From the NCBI RefSeq assembly GCF_003182255.1, contig NZ_QGTQ01000018.1:1-64000 (forward strand): a stretch of 64,000 bases of DNA. The letters are read 5' to 3'. This DNA comes from Paenibacillus cellulosilyticus. Lineage in GTDB: Bacteria; Bacillota; Bacilli; Paenibacillales; Paenibacillaceae. Below the pieces are notes generated by a model that saw only the letters and a list, made by a program, of their open reading frames with translations, had not been told where the DNA came from and did not search any database. Numbering within the stretch: the stretch's first letter is position 1; each line of letters begins with the position of its first letter. This document shows positions 35,844 through 44,409 of this stretch, in pieces. Made by a program: the position numbers and the translations under genes.

Positions 35844-36095
35844 GTTTTCTACCGGTTTTCTACCAGTTTTCTACTCACCCAAACCCTCGGGAATTCTCCC
35901 CACCTAAATCCTCCCTGCTAGGGAGGACCCCATGGGACGAAGCGTATGCTCCCGATGTGATTTCCTTTCGGAAACCTTTACCCCTGGACCCCGGAAGGGG
36001 TCCAGGGTGGAACTGGGGCGAGGTGTGAGCTGGCTGCGTACTGGGAGTCGCGTGCCCCTCCGGGGCAGCTTTCGTTCGAGCTTTCGTTCGAGCTT
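35844..36095. repeat. Dispersed modular GC-rich repeat, copy A
   Basis: The modules occur in the order TTTTCTACTCACC, CACCTAAATCCTCCCTGCTA, GGGAGGACCCCATGGGAC, CCCTGGACCCCGGAAGGGG, a variable centre, GTCGCGTGCCCCTCCGGGGC, and AGCTTTCGTTCGAGCTT (duplicated here). Several modules are small hairpins. The same modules recur in the same order at three other places in the window. A frame of 84 codons crosses this copy but is considered spurious. Confidence 0.85.
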
Positions 36096-36140
36096 TTGAT
36101 CGAGTTGATTTGTCTGCCTTGTTCATCACACTCTATTACC

Positions 36141-36325
36141 GTAACGGACTACAGAGACACCAATTATCATTTAGTAGATCATATTGAACTCTAACGGACT
36201 CCTATAGCGCTATTTACTCGATGGATGTGCTTCGTACGAGAGATCCAGCATAATAAGCGCATGTGAGTCCGTTAGAATCTAAAATGAATGATTTTGTGCA
36301 AATAGCGACGGCCCGGTCCGTTAGA
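36141..36325. repeat. Cluster of four ~30-bp CTAACGG repeats
   Basis: Units begin at about 36141 and 36191 on the plus strand and at 36250-36275 and 36299-36325 on the minus strand. The shared pattern is CTAACGGAC, a variable stretch, then GCGCTATTT. They separate copies A and B of the modular repeat. The same unit recurs four times downstream of rpsT. Confidence 0.75.
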
Positions 36326-36340
36326 GCGATTGGCAACACT

Positions 36341-36457
36341 CGGACCTCGGAAGGGGTCGAAAGCGGTACAGTAGTGGGGCGGGACTGGGGCGGGATGTGG
36401 GCTGGCTCCGCGCTTGGGGTCGCGTGCTCCTTTAGGCACTACTTTCGTTCGAGCGAG
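36341..36457. repeat. Dispersed modular GC-rich repeat, copy B (partial)
   Basis: This copy has the second half only: GGACCTCGGAAGGGGTC, the GC-rich centre with GGGACTGGGGCGGGATG, GGGGTCGCGTGCTCCTTTAG and CTTTCGTTCGAGC. The first modules are missing, so it is a truncated member. Confidence 0.75.
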
Positions 36458-36502
36458 CTAGTAAAAGATGAAAGCTGTGCTAGACAAAGCTTTTTTACAC
36501 GC

Positions 36503-36541
36503 AAAAAAAAAAAGAGAAGCGCTGCTTCGCGCCTCTCTTCT
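36503..36541 (-). terminator. Intrinsic terminator of gpr
   Basis: GAAGAGAGGCGC pairs with GCGCTTCTC on the minus strand and runs into eleven T residues, 17 bases after the gpr stop codon. Confidence 0.85.
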
Positions 36542-36557
36542 GTAGTTTGTATTGAGG

Positions 36558-37571
36558 TTAGTGGGTATAAGCAGCTACGTTGGATGTGTCTACTGCGTCG
36601 TGCAGCGAGGCATTCAAGCCGCTTGCGATGATGTTGGCGATGTCTTCGATGAACTGATCGATTTCCTTCGGTGTAACGATCAGATCATGGCCCAGTGGCT
36701 GAAGGACTTCGCGCACGAGTTGGAGCCGTTCGTTTTCTTCCATTTTGTGCATAAGCCCCATTACCTGCGAGCCCGCATTAGTCGTATGCTTCGCTAGGTG
36801 ATCCTCCAACATCCGCAGGCTGTCGTTCACAATATTTGAGGCGAACACGACGGTTGGAACTCCGATGGCCACAACAGGCACACCAAGTATGTCCCGTGTC
36901 AGCCCTTTGCGCTTGTTGCCAATGCCCGAGCCAGGGTGAATGCCAGTATCCGCGATTTGAATCGTCGTATTGACCCGCTCCAGCGCCTTCGAGGCGAGTG
37001 CATCGATTGCAATGACTGCATCCGGGCGGGTTTTCTCCACGATGCCCAGCACAATTTCACTAGACTCAATACCGGTAATGCCGAGTACCCCTGGGGCAAC
37101 TGCACTCACTTCACGATAGCCTGGTGCAACTTGATCTGGCATCAGCTCGAAAAACTGCCTCGTGACCATTACATTCTCGACAACGAGCGGACCAAGCGCA
37201 TCCGGCGTCACGTTCCAGTTACCTAAGCCGACAATGAGGATCTTAGCATTCTTATTGACACCCGCCTCTTCGAGGAACGTCTCAAATTCCTGTGCGAACT
37301 TTGTTGCCACTTTATCCTGAAGAGTCGTATCGCCTTTGCGTAAATCAGGCACTTCGAGTGTGACGTAACGGCCTGGCATTTTGCCAATCGCTCGCGAACC
37401 TTGCTCGGTCTGGACGTGAACACGGGATATTTTGATTCCGTCCTCGTCTACAATATCGGAGTGGACGCCCGGGATAGGGCCCCCGTTAGCTGTTTCTGCC
37501 ATTTCCTTCGCTTCTAGAGCGAGATCGGTATGAACGTCAAATTGACGCAAATCGAGTTGATCCATGCGCAT
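36558..37571 (-). CDS. gpr: Germination protease GPR
   Basis: GPR is an aspartic-type protease that degrades the small acid-soluble proteins protecting spore DNA when spores germinate. The 337-residue protein has the pro-region and the conserved DVHTDLALEA at the mature N-terminus, SRVHVQTEQGSRAIGKMPGR, and AVIAIDALASKALERVNTTIQ. Three in-frame ATGs lie close together; the second is 6 bases after AAGGAAAGGG and is used here. A SigG/SigF-like promoter lies 26 bases upstream. Confidence 0.95.
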   Translation of the reverse strand: MRMDQLDLRQFDVHTDLALEAKEMAETANGGPIPGVHSDIVDEDGIKISRVHVQTEQGSRAIGKMPGRYVTLEVPDLRKGDTTLQDKVATKFAQEFETFLEEAGVNKNAKILIVGLGNWNVTPDALGPLVVENVMVTRQFFELMPDQVAPGYREVSAVAPGVLGITGIESSEIVLGIVEKTRPDAVIAIDALASKALERVNTTIQIADTGIHPGSGIGNKRKGLTRDILGVPVVAIGVPTVVFASNIVNDSLRMLEDHLAKHTTNAGSQVMGLMHKMEENERLQLVREVLQPLGHDLIVTPKEIDQFIEDIANIIASGLNASLHDAVDTSNVAAYTH

Positions 37572-37596
37572 GACCATCCCTTTCCTTCTTTGCCTT

Positions 37597-37626
37597 TAGT
37601 GTGCGATGGCAAAGAACGTTCTATGC
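37597..37626 (-). promoter_or_regulatory. Forespore (SigG/SigF-like) promoter of gpr
   Basis: Minus-strand GCATA (37622-37626), 18 bases, then CACACTA (37597-37603) resembles the SigG consensus GnATA-N18-CATnnTA. gpr is a known SigF/SigG target in Bacillus. Confidence 0.6.
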
Positions 37627-37703
37627 GGTTTATGTTTAATGCGATATAATGGATGAATTGCGGTGAGCAGACAATATCAGTCGGATTACATCTTGTGTTG
37701 CTA

Positions 37704-37732
37704 TTGCTTTTTGGGCTTGCCCGTGATAAGAT
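37704..37732 (+). promoter_or_regulatory. SigA-type promoter of rpsT
   Basis: TTGCTT (37704-37709), 17 bases, TAAGAT (37727-37732). It leaves a short 5' leader of about 50 bases with a T-rich stretch before the ribosome binding site. Confidence 0.6.
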
Positions 37733-37788
37733 ATTTTAAGTTGTGTTGCAGTATTGGGTTTTTTCCCTTTTTACAGGAGGTGAATGTG

Positions 37789-38061
37789 ATGCCAAACATT
37801 AAATCCGCTATCAAACGCGTGAAAACAAGCGAAAAACGTCGCGCACTGAACGCTTCGCAAAAATCCGCACTTCGCACGGCCGTTAAAAATGCTGACCAAG
37901 CTATCGCTGGCACAGATGCAGCAGCTGCTAAAGCAGCGCTCGTCGCAGCTACGAAGAAGCTGGACAAAGCAGCTACTAAAGGCCTGATTCATAAAAATGC
38001 GGCTGCCCGCAAGAAATCCCGTCTGGCGAAAAAGCTGAATGCCCTTTCGGCACAAGCTTAA
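37789..38061 (+). CDS. rpsT: 30S ribosomal protein S20
   Basis: The 90-residue, strongly basic helical protein begins [19 protein letters not shown] and ends [21 protein letters not shown]20 binds 16S rRNA early in 30S assembly. CAGGAGG lies 8 bases before the ATG. It is the only plus-strand gene between holA and gpr, the same orientation as in Bacillus. A terminator follows directly. Confidence 0.98.
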   Translation: MPNIKSAIKRVKTSEKRRALNASQKSALRTAVKNADQAIAGTDAAAAKAALVAATKKLDKAATKGLIHKNAAARKKSRLAKKLNALSAQA

Positions 38062-38065
38062 TGAA

Positions 38066-38105
38066 CGACGGCTCCTTGTTCCTCGGAACTTGGGGCCGTT
38101 TTTTC
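38066..38105 (+). terminator. Intrinsic terminator of rpsT
   Basis: ACGGC and TTCC pair with GGAA and GCCGT, followed by six T residues. Confidence 0.85.
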
Positions 38106-38161
38106 ATTTCATCACAAACGTTGGGCAGCTGCTATGTATTAAGTTTTACGAATCGAACTGG

Positions 38162-38346
38162 ATAACGGTTGTCACAGCGATTATTTAACTGTTTTCTTTA
38201 GGTTTTATTGTCTAACGGTTGCCATTGCGGCTATTGTGCACCAAAGGGAACATTGATGACTTGATTCGGTCAGTTAAGCTCCTCTGCATCCGTTAGCATC
38301 CAGGAAACAACTTTAAAAGTTATATAAGCGCTGCCACATCCGTTAG
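38162..38346. repeat. Second cluster of four ~30-bp CTAACGG repeats
   Basis: Plus-strand units start at 38162 and 38212 (TAACGGTTGTCACAGCG and TAACGGTTGCCATTGCGG, each followed by ATT-containing ends), and minus-strand units end at 38297 and 38346 (CTAACGGATG). The consensus is about CTAACGG, TG, CA, then GCG and TTATT. The spacing of the first pair is 50 bases. Confidence 0.75.
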
Positions 38347-38355
38347 TTACGGTAT

Positions 38356-38400
38356 GATACGATACGATACGATACGATACGATACGATACGATACGATAC
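38356..38400. repeat. Pentanucleotide microsatellite, (GATAC)9
   Basis: Nine perfect copies of GATAC are followed by a partial GAT. The tract is intergenic between rpsT and holA and adjoins the last CTAACGG unit. Confidence 0.97.
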
Positions 38401-38470
38401 GATGTGAAATTATCGCCTGAGATCCAAGACAGTCCAAGCCAGCATGCTTTAAACGATTGGATCCAAAAAC

Positions 38471-38520
38471 AATCAAGAAGAAGACCACGAGCTCGAAGCA
38501 TCGTGGTCTTCTTCTTGATT
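38471..38520 (-). terminator. Very long perfect hairpin ending holA
   Basis: Arms of 20 bases (38471-38490 and 38501-38520) pair without mismatch around a 10-base loop. The first base of the stem on the coding strand is part of the holA stop codon. The stem is followed by TGTTTTTGG, so it probably terminates holA transcription. Confidence 0.85.
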
Positions 38521-39563
38521 TAGGATCTGCTGTTCGTTACGCCAAACGATAGCAGGAATAGTTCTAAGCCTAACGTTTTGTCCACTTGCCCCGTCTTCAT
38601 ACGGTAGTCAAGCTCCGCAAGCGTGGATAGACTTTCGCCTAAGCGCTGTACCGATAATCGCGTTGATTTCTCCGCAGCAAGCTTCACGCGGAACGGGTGA
38701 ATGCCCAGATGCGAGGCGATCTGCTGCGGCGAGTATTGCTGTCCGGACAGCTCCTTCACCTGCAGCATAAGACGAAGCTGCGAAGCTAGCAGCGCAGCAA
38801 TCTTGATCGGTTCTTCGCGCCGCAGCAGCAGCTCACGGTACAGACGCAGCGCCTTGTCCTTCTGCATGCTTGCAATCGCATCGATTAAGGAGAATACATC
38901 CTCTTCAACTGTAGAGGCAGTCAACTCCTCAACGCTGGCAACATCAATTCTCCCGCCTTCTCCTGCGTACAAACACAGCTTGTCTGTCTCCTGTGCGAGC
39001 TGCTGCAGCCGATTGCCCGTCCGTGTAACCAGCAGCTCTGCAGCATCGTCTTCCATCGTCCTGCCCTGATCGGACGCTCGTCGAACGACCCATCTGCGCA
39101 GCTCAGGTCCTTCCAGCTCATTAAAACTGAGGAGCGCTCCTTGCTCCTTGAGCCGCTTCACAAGCTTACGACGCTCATCCAGCTTGTCGGCATAAACCAT
39201 GAACAAAATTATGGTTGATTCCAACGGCTGCTCGATATATTCCAGCATACGTTCTGCACGATGCTCGATTTTGCCTTCCTTGGTCCCTGCACCTGCAGCA
39301 GCCAGCACCGAGGCATCACGTATCACAATAAGCTTCTTATCCACGAAGAAAGGAAGCGTCTCTGCTTCTGCAGCCGCCTCTTCAATAGCCGTCTCCGACG
39401 TATCGAATTTGACGATCCCGAGCTCCCGCTCTTCACGATTGAACAGCTTGTCCGCCAGCTGCGAGGCGAACTGCTCCATCCGGTACCGGTCGCTGCCATA
39501 GGCCACATAGACTGGCCGCACTTTCCCGCTCTTCAGTTCCTTCAAAGCTTCAGTTGTATCCAT
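38520..39563 (-). CDS. holA: DNA polymerase III subunit delta
   Basis: The 347-residue clamp-loader subunit begins with VRPVYVAYGSDRYRMEQFA, contains ELEGPELRRWVVRRA and ends with the family's helical collar domain (SGQQYSPQQIASHLGIHPFR). It opens the sliding clamp during loading. In Bacillus holA (yqeN) sits between comEC and rpsT, as it does here except for a sigma/anti-sigma pair in between. Confidence 0.94.
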   Translation of the reverse strand: MDTTEALKELKSGKVRPVYVAYGSDRYRMEQFASQLADKLFNREERELGIVKFDTSETAIEEAAAEAETLPFFVDKKLIVIRDASVLAAAGAGTKEGKIEHRAERMLEYIEQPLESTIILFMVYADKLDERRKLVKRLKEQGALLSFNELEGPELRRWVVRRASDQGRTMEDDAAELLVTRTGNRLQQLAQETDKLCLYAGEGGRIDVASVEELTASTVEEDVFSLIDAIASMQKDKALRLYRELLLRREEPIKIAALLASQLRLMLQVKELSGQQYSPQQIASHLGIHPFRVKLAAEKSTRLSVQRLGESLSTLAELDYRMKTGQVDKTLGLELFLLSFGVTNSRS

Positions 39564-39789
39564 TCGCGCCTCCCTGATGAACGTGAGAAACCTTTATAGC
39601 ACCGTATGACGTCAACAAAGGGATGGAGCATTCTCCATCCCTTTGTCCCTGAACATCTATATAAACATCATCCGTGCAGGTCCATGGCACCTGCCGCGGT
39701 GATGGTCATACGACGTCAAGGTAACCGTCGCTGACGCCTTCTATATACTATACGCAAGGCCATCAGCATGTGTGCCGATCTATCTTGTT
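39564..39789. other. holA/anti-sigma gap with two hairpins
   Basis: A perfect stem ACAAAGGGATGGAG / CTCCATCCCTTTGT (39615-39645) and a short GCAGGT / ACCTGC stem (39676-39694) are the only structures. Neither has a convincing T-run on the minus strand. No gene was seen. Confidence 0.6.
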
Positions 39790-40938
39790 TTATTGCTTCG
39801 TCACAGACCAATCTTTCGTATCGACCTTGTATCGGGCCGTCGCGCCTTCGCTGTCCTTCACGGCGAAGAACAACGATACGCTGTCATCCGACCACTGCAG
39901 CTCTCCGATTTCGCCAGTAAACTTGCCGCTGTCGAGCAGTACGGTTCCTTCTTGAACCGAATAGATGAATACCGCTTGATCGACTACGGCTGCTGACAGC
40001 GACCCGCTTGGTGATACCAATACTTTCGATATATCAGCGTCCTGAGAAGCGCCGCTGCTCGTTATAGCCATCGGTTCTCCATACTGGTCCTTCGCAATAA
40101 GCGCAGTGGAGTCTTTGTCTTCCTTGAGCGATTCCGAACCAGCCGTATCTGCCGACTCTGGTGCTTGATCACTTGCCGATGCCGATGCCGATGTATCGGC
40201 GTTCTGATCCTGCTCCGGAGGAGCGACCTGGTATTCGTTCGTCACACCTGTGTCAACTGGAGGATCCTCATAAGGCGTATCCTTCGTGAACGTATCCGCG
40301 GATACTGCATCTGACGCATTTGCTTGGTTAGAAGATGTGCTGCGGCCCGTATCCGTCTTAGTCACGCTCTTGGCGGACACTTCAGGCGATTGGATTTTCA
40401 CCTTCTCATCATAGACAGGATCAGATGAACGGTCCGTAGCGGTTGCAGTTGAATCAGCTGCAGCCGTGCTCATCTCCAGCGACTTCATCTCAGCACTATC
40501 GTCGGACTTCGACGGTGAGACCGGGTTTGCAAATACAAGCACGAGACCGACGACGATGCCCGCGGTTACGACTCCGCCAAATGCGGTCCATGACACATTT
40601 CTGAGCCAACCGCCTTCGCGTTTTCTAGACGTTCTCCGACTTTTTACGAACGGTTCAGCAGGCTGATCTACACCAGCTAGCTGATCCGGTTCGGCAACTG
40701 CCGCACTAACCTCAGGAACAAGCTGATCAAGCTGAGGCATAATCGCGTCAACTAGACTAAAGGCAGGCACTACCTTCGGTAAGCTTTCCAATTCAAGAGA
40801 CAATCGCTTAAGCCGTTCGAACGTATCCGCGCAGTCGGAGCAATGCCGTATATGTTCGAATAGCACTTCTGCCTCATGATCATCGAGATCATGATCTAGC
40901 TGTCTCTGCATATAAGCCATCACCTCTTGACAAGTCAT
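39790..40938 (-). CDS. Membrane anti-sigma factor with zinc-finger (ZAS-like) domain
   Basis: The 382-residue protein has an N-terminal zinc-binding anti-sigma domain with HIRHCSDCADTF near residue 29, one membrane helix at about residues 120-140, and a large outside part. The latter is a Ser/Thr/Asp-rich spacer of about 150 residues followed by about 100 residues resembling one or two blades of a TolB-like propeller (DISKVLVSPSGSLSAAV, GELQWSDDSVSLFFAV). It overlaps the sigma gene by 4 bases, so it is the cognate anti-sigma factor. The signal it senses is unknown. Confidence 0.88.
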   Translation of the reverse strand: MTCQEVMAYMQRQLDHDLDDHEAEVLFEHIRHCSDCADTFERLKRLSLELESLPKVVPAFSLVDAIMPQLDQLVPEVSAAVAEPDQLAGVDQPAEPFVKSRRTSRKREGGWLRNVSWTAFGGVVTAGIVVGLVLVFANPVSPSKSDDSAEMKSLEMSTAAADSTATATDRSSDPVYDEKVKIQSPEVSAKSVTKTDTGRSTSSNQANASDAVSADTFTKDTPYEDPPVDTGVTNEYQVAPPEQDQNADTSASASASDQAPESADTAGSESLKEDKDSTALIAKDQYGEPMAITSSGASQDADISKVLVSPSGSLSAAVVDQAVFIYSVQEGTVLLDSGKFTGEIGELQWSDDSVSLFFAVKDSEGATARYKVDTKDWSVTKQ

Positions 40939-41483
40939 CCGCGGACACCTCCTTGTTGATATTCATGAAGTAGCGACTGCAGCTGCTGCCTGGCTCGGAA
41001 CAAATAGGATTTGACCGTATTGAGCGGCAAATTAAGTGAATCTGCAATCTCGTTGTATGAAAAATCCTGCAAGTATCTTAGCACGACAACAGCGCGATGA
41101 TGCGACGGCAGCATCTCTATCGCCTGTCGTATATCTTGGGCGGTAAAGGTCGACAGCACTTCATCTTCGACGTTCGATTTCTCCTGGAACACAAGATCAT
41201 GCTCCTCAACCGAAACCGTCGGCTTGTTCCGTCTAAACTTATCGATACAAATGTTTGTAACAATGCGCTGAATCCATGTTTTGAATTGCGCTTTCTCTTC
41301 ATAAGAATTGATTTTGGTATAAATACGAATCAGTGCTTCTTGTGCGGCGTCCATGGCGTCCTGCTCATTATTTAATATATAATAGGCTGTCCGATACACA
41401 TGGGTTTCAATCTCTCGCAATAAGGTGATGAGAGCGTCGCGATCGCCCGATTGAGCCGCTCTGATGAGACTAGGCTCCACCAA
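40935..41483 (-). CDS. ECF-type RNA polymerase sigma factor
   Basis: The 182-residue protein has sigma region 2 (DAAQEALIRIYTKINSY, FKTWIQRIVTNICIDKFRR) and region 4 (LPSHHRAVVVLRYLQDFSYN, EIADSLNLPLNTVKSYLFRA). The start is TTG with GGGGG upstream; a GTG one codon later is equally possible. It is co-transcribed with its anti-sigma factor, and an ECF-type promoter lies 31 bases upstream, pointing to autoregulation. It interrupts the comEC-holA neighbourhood of Bacillus. Confidence 0.93.
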   Translation of the reverse strand: MVEPSLIRAAQSGDRDALITLLREIETHVYRTAYYILNNEQDAMDAAQEALIRIYTKINSYEEKAQFKTWIQRIVTNICIDKFRRNKPTVSVEEHDLVFQEKSNVEDEVLSTFTAQDIRQAIEMLPSHHRAVVVLRYLQDFSYNEIADSLNLPLNTVKSYLFRARQQLQSLLHEYQQGGVRG

Positions 41484-41513
41484 TGAAGGTTCCCCCTCTC
41501 ATACAACCTTATC

Positions 41514-41539
41514 GACGTTCTAGTCGTTCCAAAGGTTGC
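41514..41539 (-). promoter_or_regulatory. ECF-type autoregulatory promoter of the sigma gene
   Basis: Minus-strand TGCAACC with GCAACC at 41534-41539, a 16-base spacer and CGTC at 41514-41517 match the AAC / CGTC pattern of ECF sigma-dependent promoters. Confidence 0.75.
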
Positions 41540-41664
41540 ACGTTACCTAAAATTATTTTAAAGAATTCATTATTCATTCGATTCGGCCTAAGACTAAGCT
41601 ACCAAACTAACCTTTAGAATAACAGAAAATGAGGTCGCCGTACATAGTAAGGGTTTACAGTATC

Positions 41665-44310
41665 TTACATGCGATCCACCCATTTGTGACGAACCCAGCG
41701 AACCAACAACTCACCATTCGGTTGTACAGCAAACGTCGTTTCTCCATCCCGGTCTGTTCGCCACAGCCGAACCCCCGCTTGCTCTAGCCGCTCAAGCGTC
41801 TCCTTATTCGGATGCCGGTACACATTATCCTTACCCACAGATATAACAGCATAAGCCGGTCGCCAATAAGAGATCCAACTTGCGGATGTTGAACCTTTAC
41901 TCCCATGGTGTCCCACCTTCAGGACATCCAAGCAATGACCTCCTCCCGCTCCAGACGGTGAATCTGATGATCCGATAGACTCACAGGCACTCTGGTTGGC
42001 AAAATGATTAAGCAACGCCAGCTCCGACTCATTACCGATATCTCCTGTCAGAAGAAACGTTCTGCCATACATCGTCAGCATCATAGCAACACTGCTTTCG
42101 TTCTGGTCCTCGACTTCTCGGAGAGAGTCAGCCGTTGCAGACTTCTCCGGCCACAACACGTCAAGGGAAACACTCGTATCCAGCTGCCAGTTCATACCGG
42201 CTGTCGCCTCGTACATTGGGACATTCAGCTTTATAGCTGTCTCCATCAGCTTAACCGCATCCTCCGAATGCTTCACCGTGCCGTTCCACCATATTCGTCT
42301 AACAGGGATCGACTCCATCACCGCCTGAAGACCTCCAATATGATCGGCATCTAGATGGGATATAACGAGTAAATCAATCGCATGTACGCCTCGCTGCTTC
42401 AGCAGAGGAACAAGCACCTTACGTCCGACCTCGTACGGATCACGCCGCTCCTGCCACTCCTCTTTCTTTTTGCCGAAAGATACTGTACCTCTGCCATCCA
42501 CCAGCACATGCATCCCGCTTCCTGTCCGAATGAGCAGGGAGTCGCCCTGCCCAATATCTAATGCGCTAAACCGCGCAGTGCGGTCCGTCGTATCTGGCAG
42601 CCAAGCATAAGTAAGCAGCGCGGCAAGCATCACAATGGCAGCAGCCATTCCAGCCAGCTGTTTTCTCTTGCTCGTGACTGCGTGCGACTGGCTGTTTGAG
42701 GAGAGTGGCAATGTAATGCCATCCCCCGCCGTTGCATGCTCCTCCCGGCTTGCTTTTCGATGCAGCGACCATTGACCCGCCATACGGAAGCCGATCCCCA
42801 GTGCAATATACCAAGCTGCAATCCACCAGATCGGCGTCTTCGCCCACACCGTTTGCCAGCCCTGCAGCTCTGCCGTATATTGTACGAGCATGAAGGTAAG
42901 CCCGTTCATCGTCTGCCCTGCGACAGCCAGCCACTGACCGACTAGCGGCCATACTGGACCGAGGGCTAACGAAGCCGCACCAAGTGGCATTACGACAAAG
43001 CTAATGAAAGGAACGAATACGAAGTTAGCTGGAATCGACAATGGATTCCACTGATTGAAGTAGTAAATAGAGACCGGGAATGAAACGAGCTGCGCGACAA
43101 GTGTTACGACGACAAGATCAAGCATTGCCTTACCTCTTCGCCATTGAGGCAGCAGCGCTCGCATAGGCGAGACGCCAACAATCAATCCTGCAGTTACAAG
43201 ATAGGACAGTTGAAAGCCAACGTTGTGTATGTAAGAAGGGTTCCACAGCAGCATCAGGATGGCTGATGCCGACAACAGATGAAGGCCATCCTTCAATCGA
43301 TTGGAGTAAGCAGCGATCAACCCGATGACCGCCATTAGTCCCGCACGTACAACTGATGGCGAAGCGCCAGACAACAGAACGTATAGCGGCGTAAGTGCAG
43401 CCATGACGAGCAGCGAGCGTTCCCGCGATAGACGGACCATTCGCAGAATCGCATGAACAGCATAGAGAAATACCGCCACATGCAGGCCTGATATCGCTAA
43501 TATATGCGTCAAACCAAGCGCTGAAAACTGCCCGAACACATCAGGATCTATATCATCACTGCTGCCAAGGACTAGCCCTTTCATGTACCCCGCCTGCTCC
43601 TCAGGGTATAGCTCATCCATCTGTGCACCAAGCCAATCCCGTACCGCATCGACGCGACCGAGCAAGGTAGAGATCGAATAGGGAGAGCCCGGTGTTACCG
43701 TTGTCGCTTCCGTACCTTTCACCTTCAGCAGCCAATGAATGTGACTAGTTGACTTCAAATAGCTTCGGTAGTCAAATCCGCCTTCATTTGATGGCCCAGC
43801 TGGTCGCTCTAGCTCTCCGACAGCATGCACACGTTCTCCACGCTGCCAGGTATAGACTTGCCGTTGTTCCTCTTCGGTCAGCAGTTTCAACTGCACTTGC
43901 AAGGTCTCATGTAACGCTCTCGTTGTTAATTCTGCGTTCACCTTCACGACGGAGCCCTGTAATTGAAATCGTACACTATCGCCATCCACCAGAATGGCAG
44001 AGACGATTGTTCCATCTACCTCCACTTCGAACGTAGCAGGCGGATAATCTCGCTCGGCGGCTTCCAGCAAATCTGACAACCCCGTAGCTGCTCGATGATC
44101 CGACCATGAAGCCCATATGACCCCTGCACAATAAACAGCTATACACAACAGAGCATTGCGCCTCGTTGCCTCCTTCAACATAACTGCGGCCGCGAGCAGC
44201 AGCACCACCCCAATGCCAAACAGTCCTATTATCACGATTGGCTGACTTGCAAGACCTATGCCAAGCGTCCAGCCTATAGCCAGCCATACGATTAGTCGCC
44301 GGTTGATCAA
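41665..44310 (-). CDS. comEC: DNA uptake channel protein ComEC/Rec2
   Basis: The 881-residue protein has an N-terminal membrane part, the Competence domain (GLTHILAISGLHVAVFLYAV, GASPSVVRAGLMAVIGLIAA), about ten helices, and a C-terminal metallo-beta-lactamase-like domain (ALDIGQGDSLLIRTG, VISHLDADHIGGL, LKVGHHGSKGS). It forms the channel that brings single-stranded DNA through the membrane in transformation. The start is TTG with AGGAG 9 bases upstream. The MBL histidines and aspartates appear intact, so a nuclease role is possible. Confidence 0.95.
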   Translation of the reverse strand: MINRRLIVWLAIGWTLGIGLASQPIVIIGLFGIGVVLLLAAAVMLKEATRRNALLCIAVYCAGVIWASWSDHRAATGLSDLLEAAERDYPPATFEVEVDGTIVSAILVDGDSVRFQLQGSVVKVNAELTTRALHETLQVQLKLLTEEEQRQVYTWQRGERVHAVGELERPAGPSNEGGFDYRSYLKSTSHIHWLLKVKGTEATTVTPGSPYSISTLLGRVDAVRDWLGAQMDELYPEEQAGYMKGLVLGSSDDIDPDVFGQFSALGLTHILAISGLHVAVFLYAVHAILRMVRLSRERSLLVMAALTPLYVLLSGASPSVVRAGLMAVIGLIAAYSNRLKDGLHLLSASAILMLLWNPSYIHNVGFQLSYLVTAGLIVGVSPMRALLPQWRRGKAMLDLVVVTLVAQLVSFPVSIYYFNQWNPLSIPANFVFVPFISFVVMPLGAASLALGPVWPLVGQWLAVAGQTMNGLTFMLVQYTAELQGWQTVWAKTPIWWIAAWYIALGIGFRMAGQWSLHRKASREEHATAGDGITLPLSSNSQSHAVTSKRKQLAGMAAAIVMLAALLTYAWLPDTTDRTARFSALDIGQGDSLLIRTGSGMHVLVDGRGTVSFGKKKEEWQERRDPYEVGRKVLVPLLKQRGVHAIDLLVISHLDADHIGGLQAVMESIPVRRIWWNGTVKHSEDAVKLMETAIKLNVPMYEATAGMNWQLDTSVSLDVLWPEKSATADSLREVEDQNESSVAMMLTMYGRTFLLTGDIGNESELALLNHFANQSACESIGSSDSPSGAGGGHCLDVLKVGHHGSKGSTSASWISYWRPAYAVISVGKDNVYRHPNKETLERLEQAGVRLWRTDRDGETTFAVQPNGELLVRWVRHKWVDRM

Positions 44311-44344
44311 AACCTCTTGCTCCTCTCGTTAAGACGTACAAACG

Positions 44345-44396
44345 CAAAAAACCTCCCGTACGATCCCCATGTTCAAGGGATTTGCACGAGAGGTTC
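44345..44396 (-). terminator. Terminator-like hairpin between comEB and comEC
   Basis: On the minus strand AACCTCTCGT and CCC pair with GGG and ACGGGAGGTT, followed by TTTTTT. It lies between comEB and the comEC start and could attenuate comEC, or comEC has its own signal downstream of it. Confidence 0.7.
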
Positions 44397-44409
44397 TTCC
44401 TCTGCCGGT

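Noticed and set aside
35875-36129. An 84-codon frame on the minus strand downstream of gpr
   Set aside because: It lies within copy A of the modular repeat, has a low-complexity basic sequence and no ribosome binding site. It is explained as a repeat artefact.
38270-38488. A 72-codon frame with repeated YRIVS
   Set aside because: It is simply the translation of the GATAC microsatellite; no start signal.
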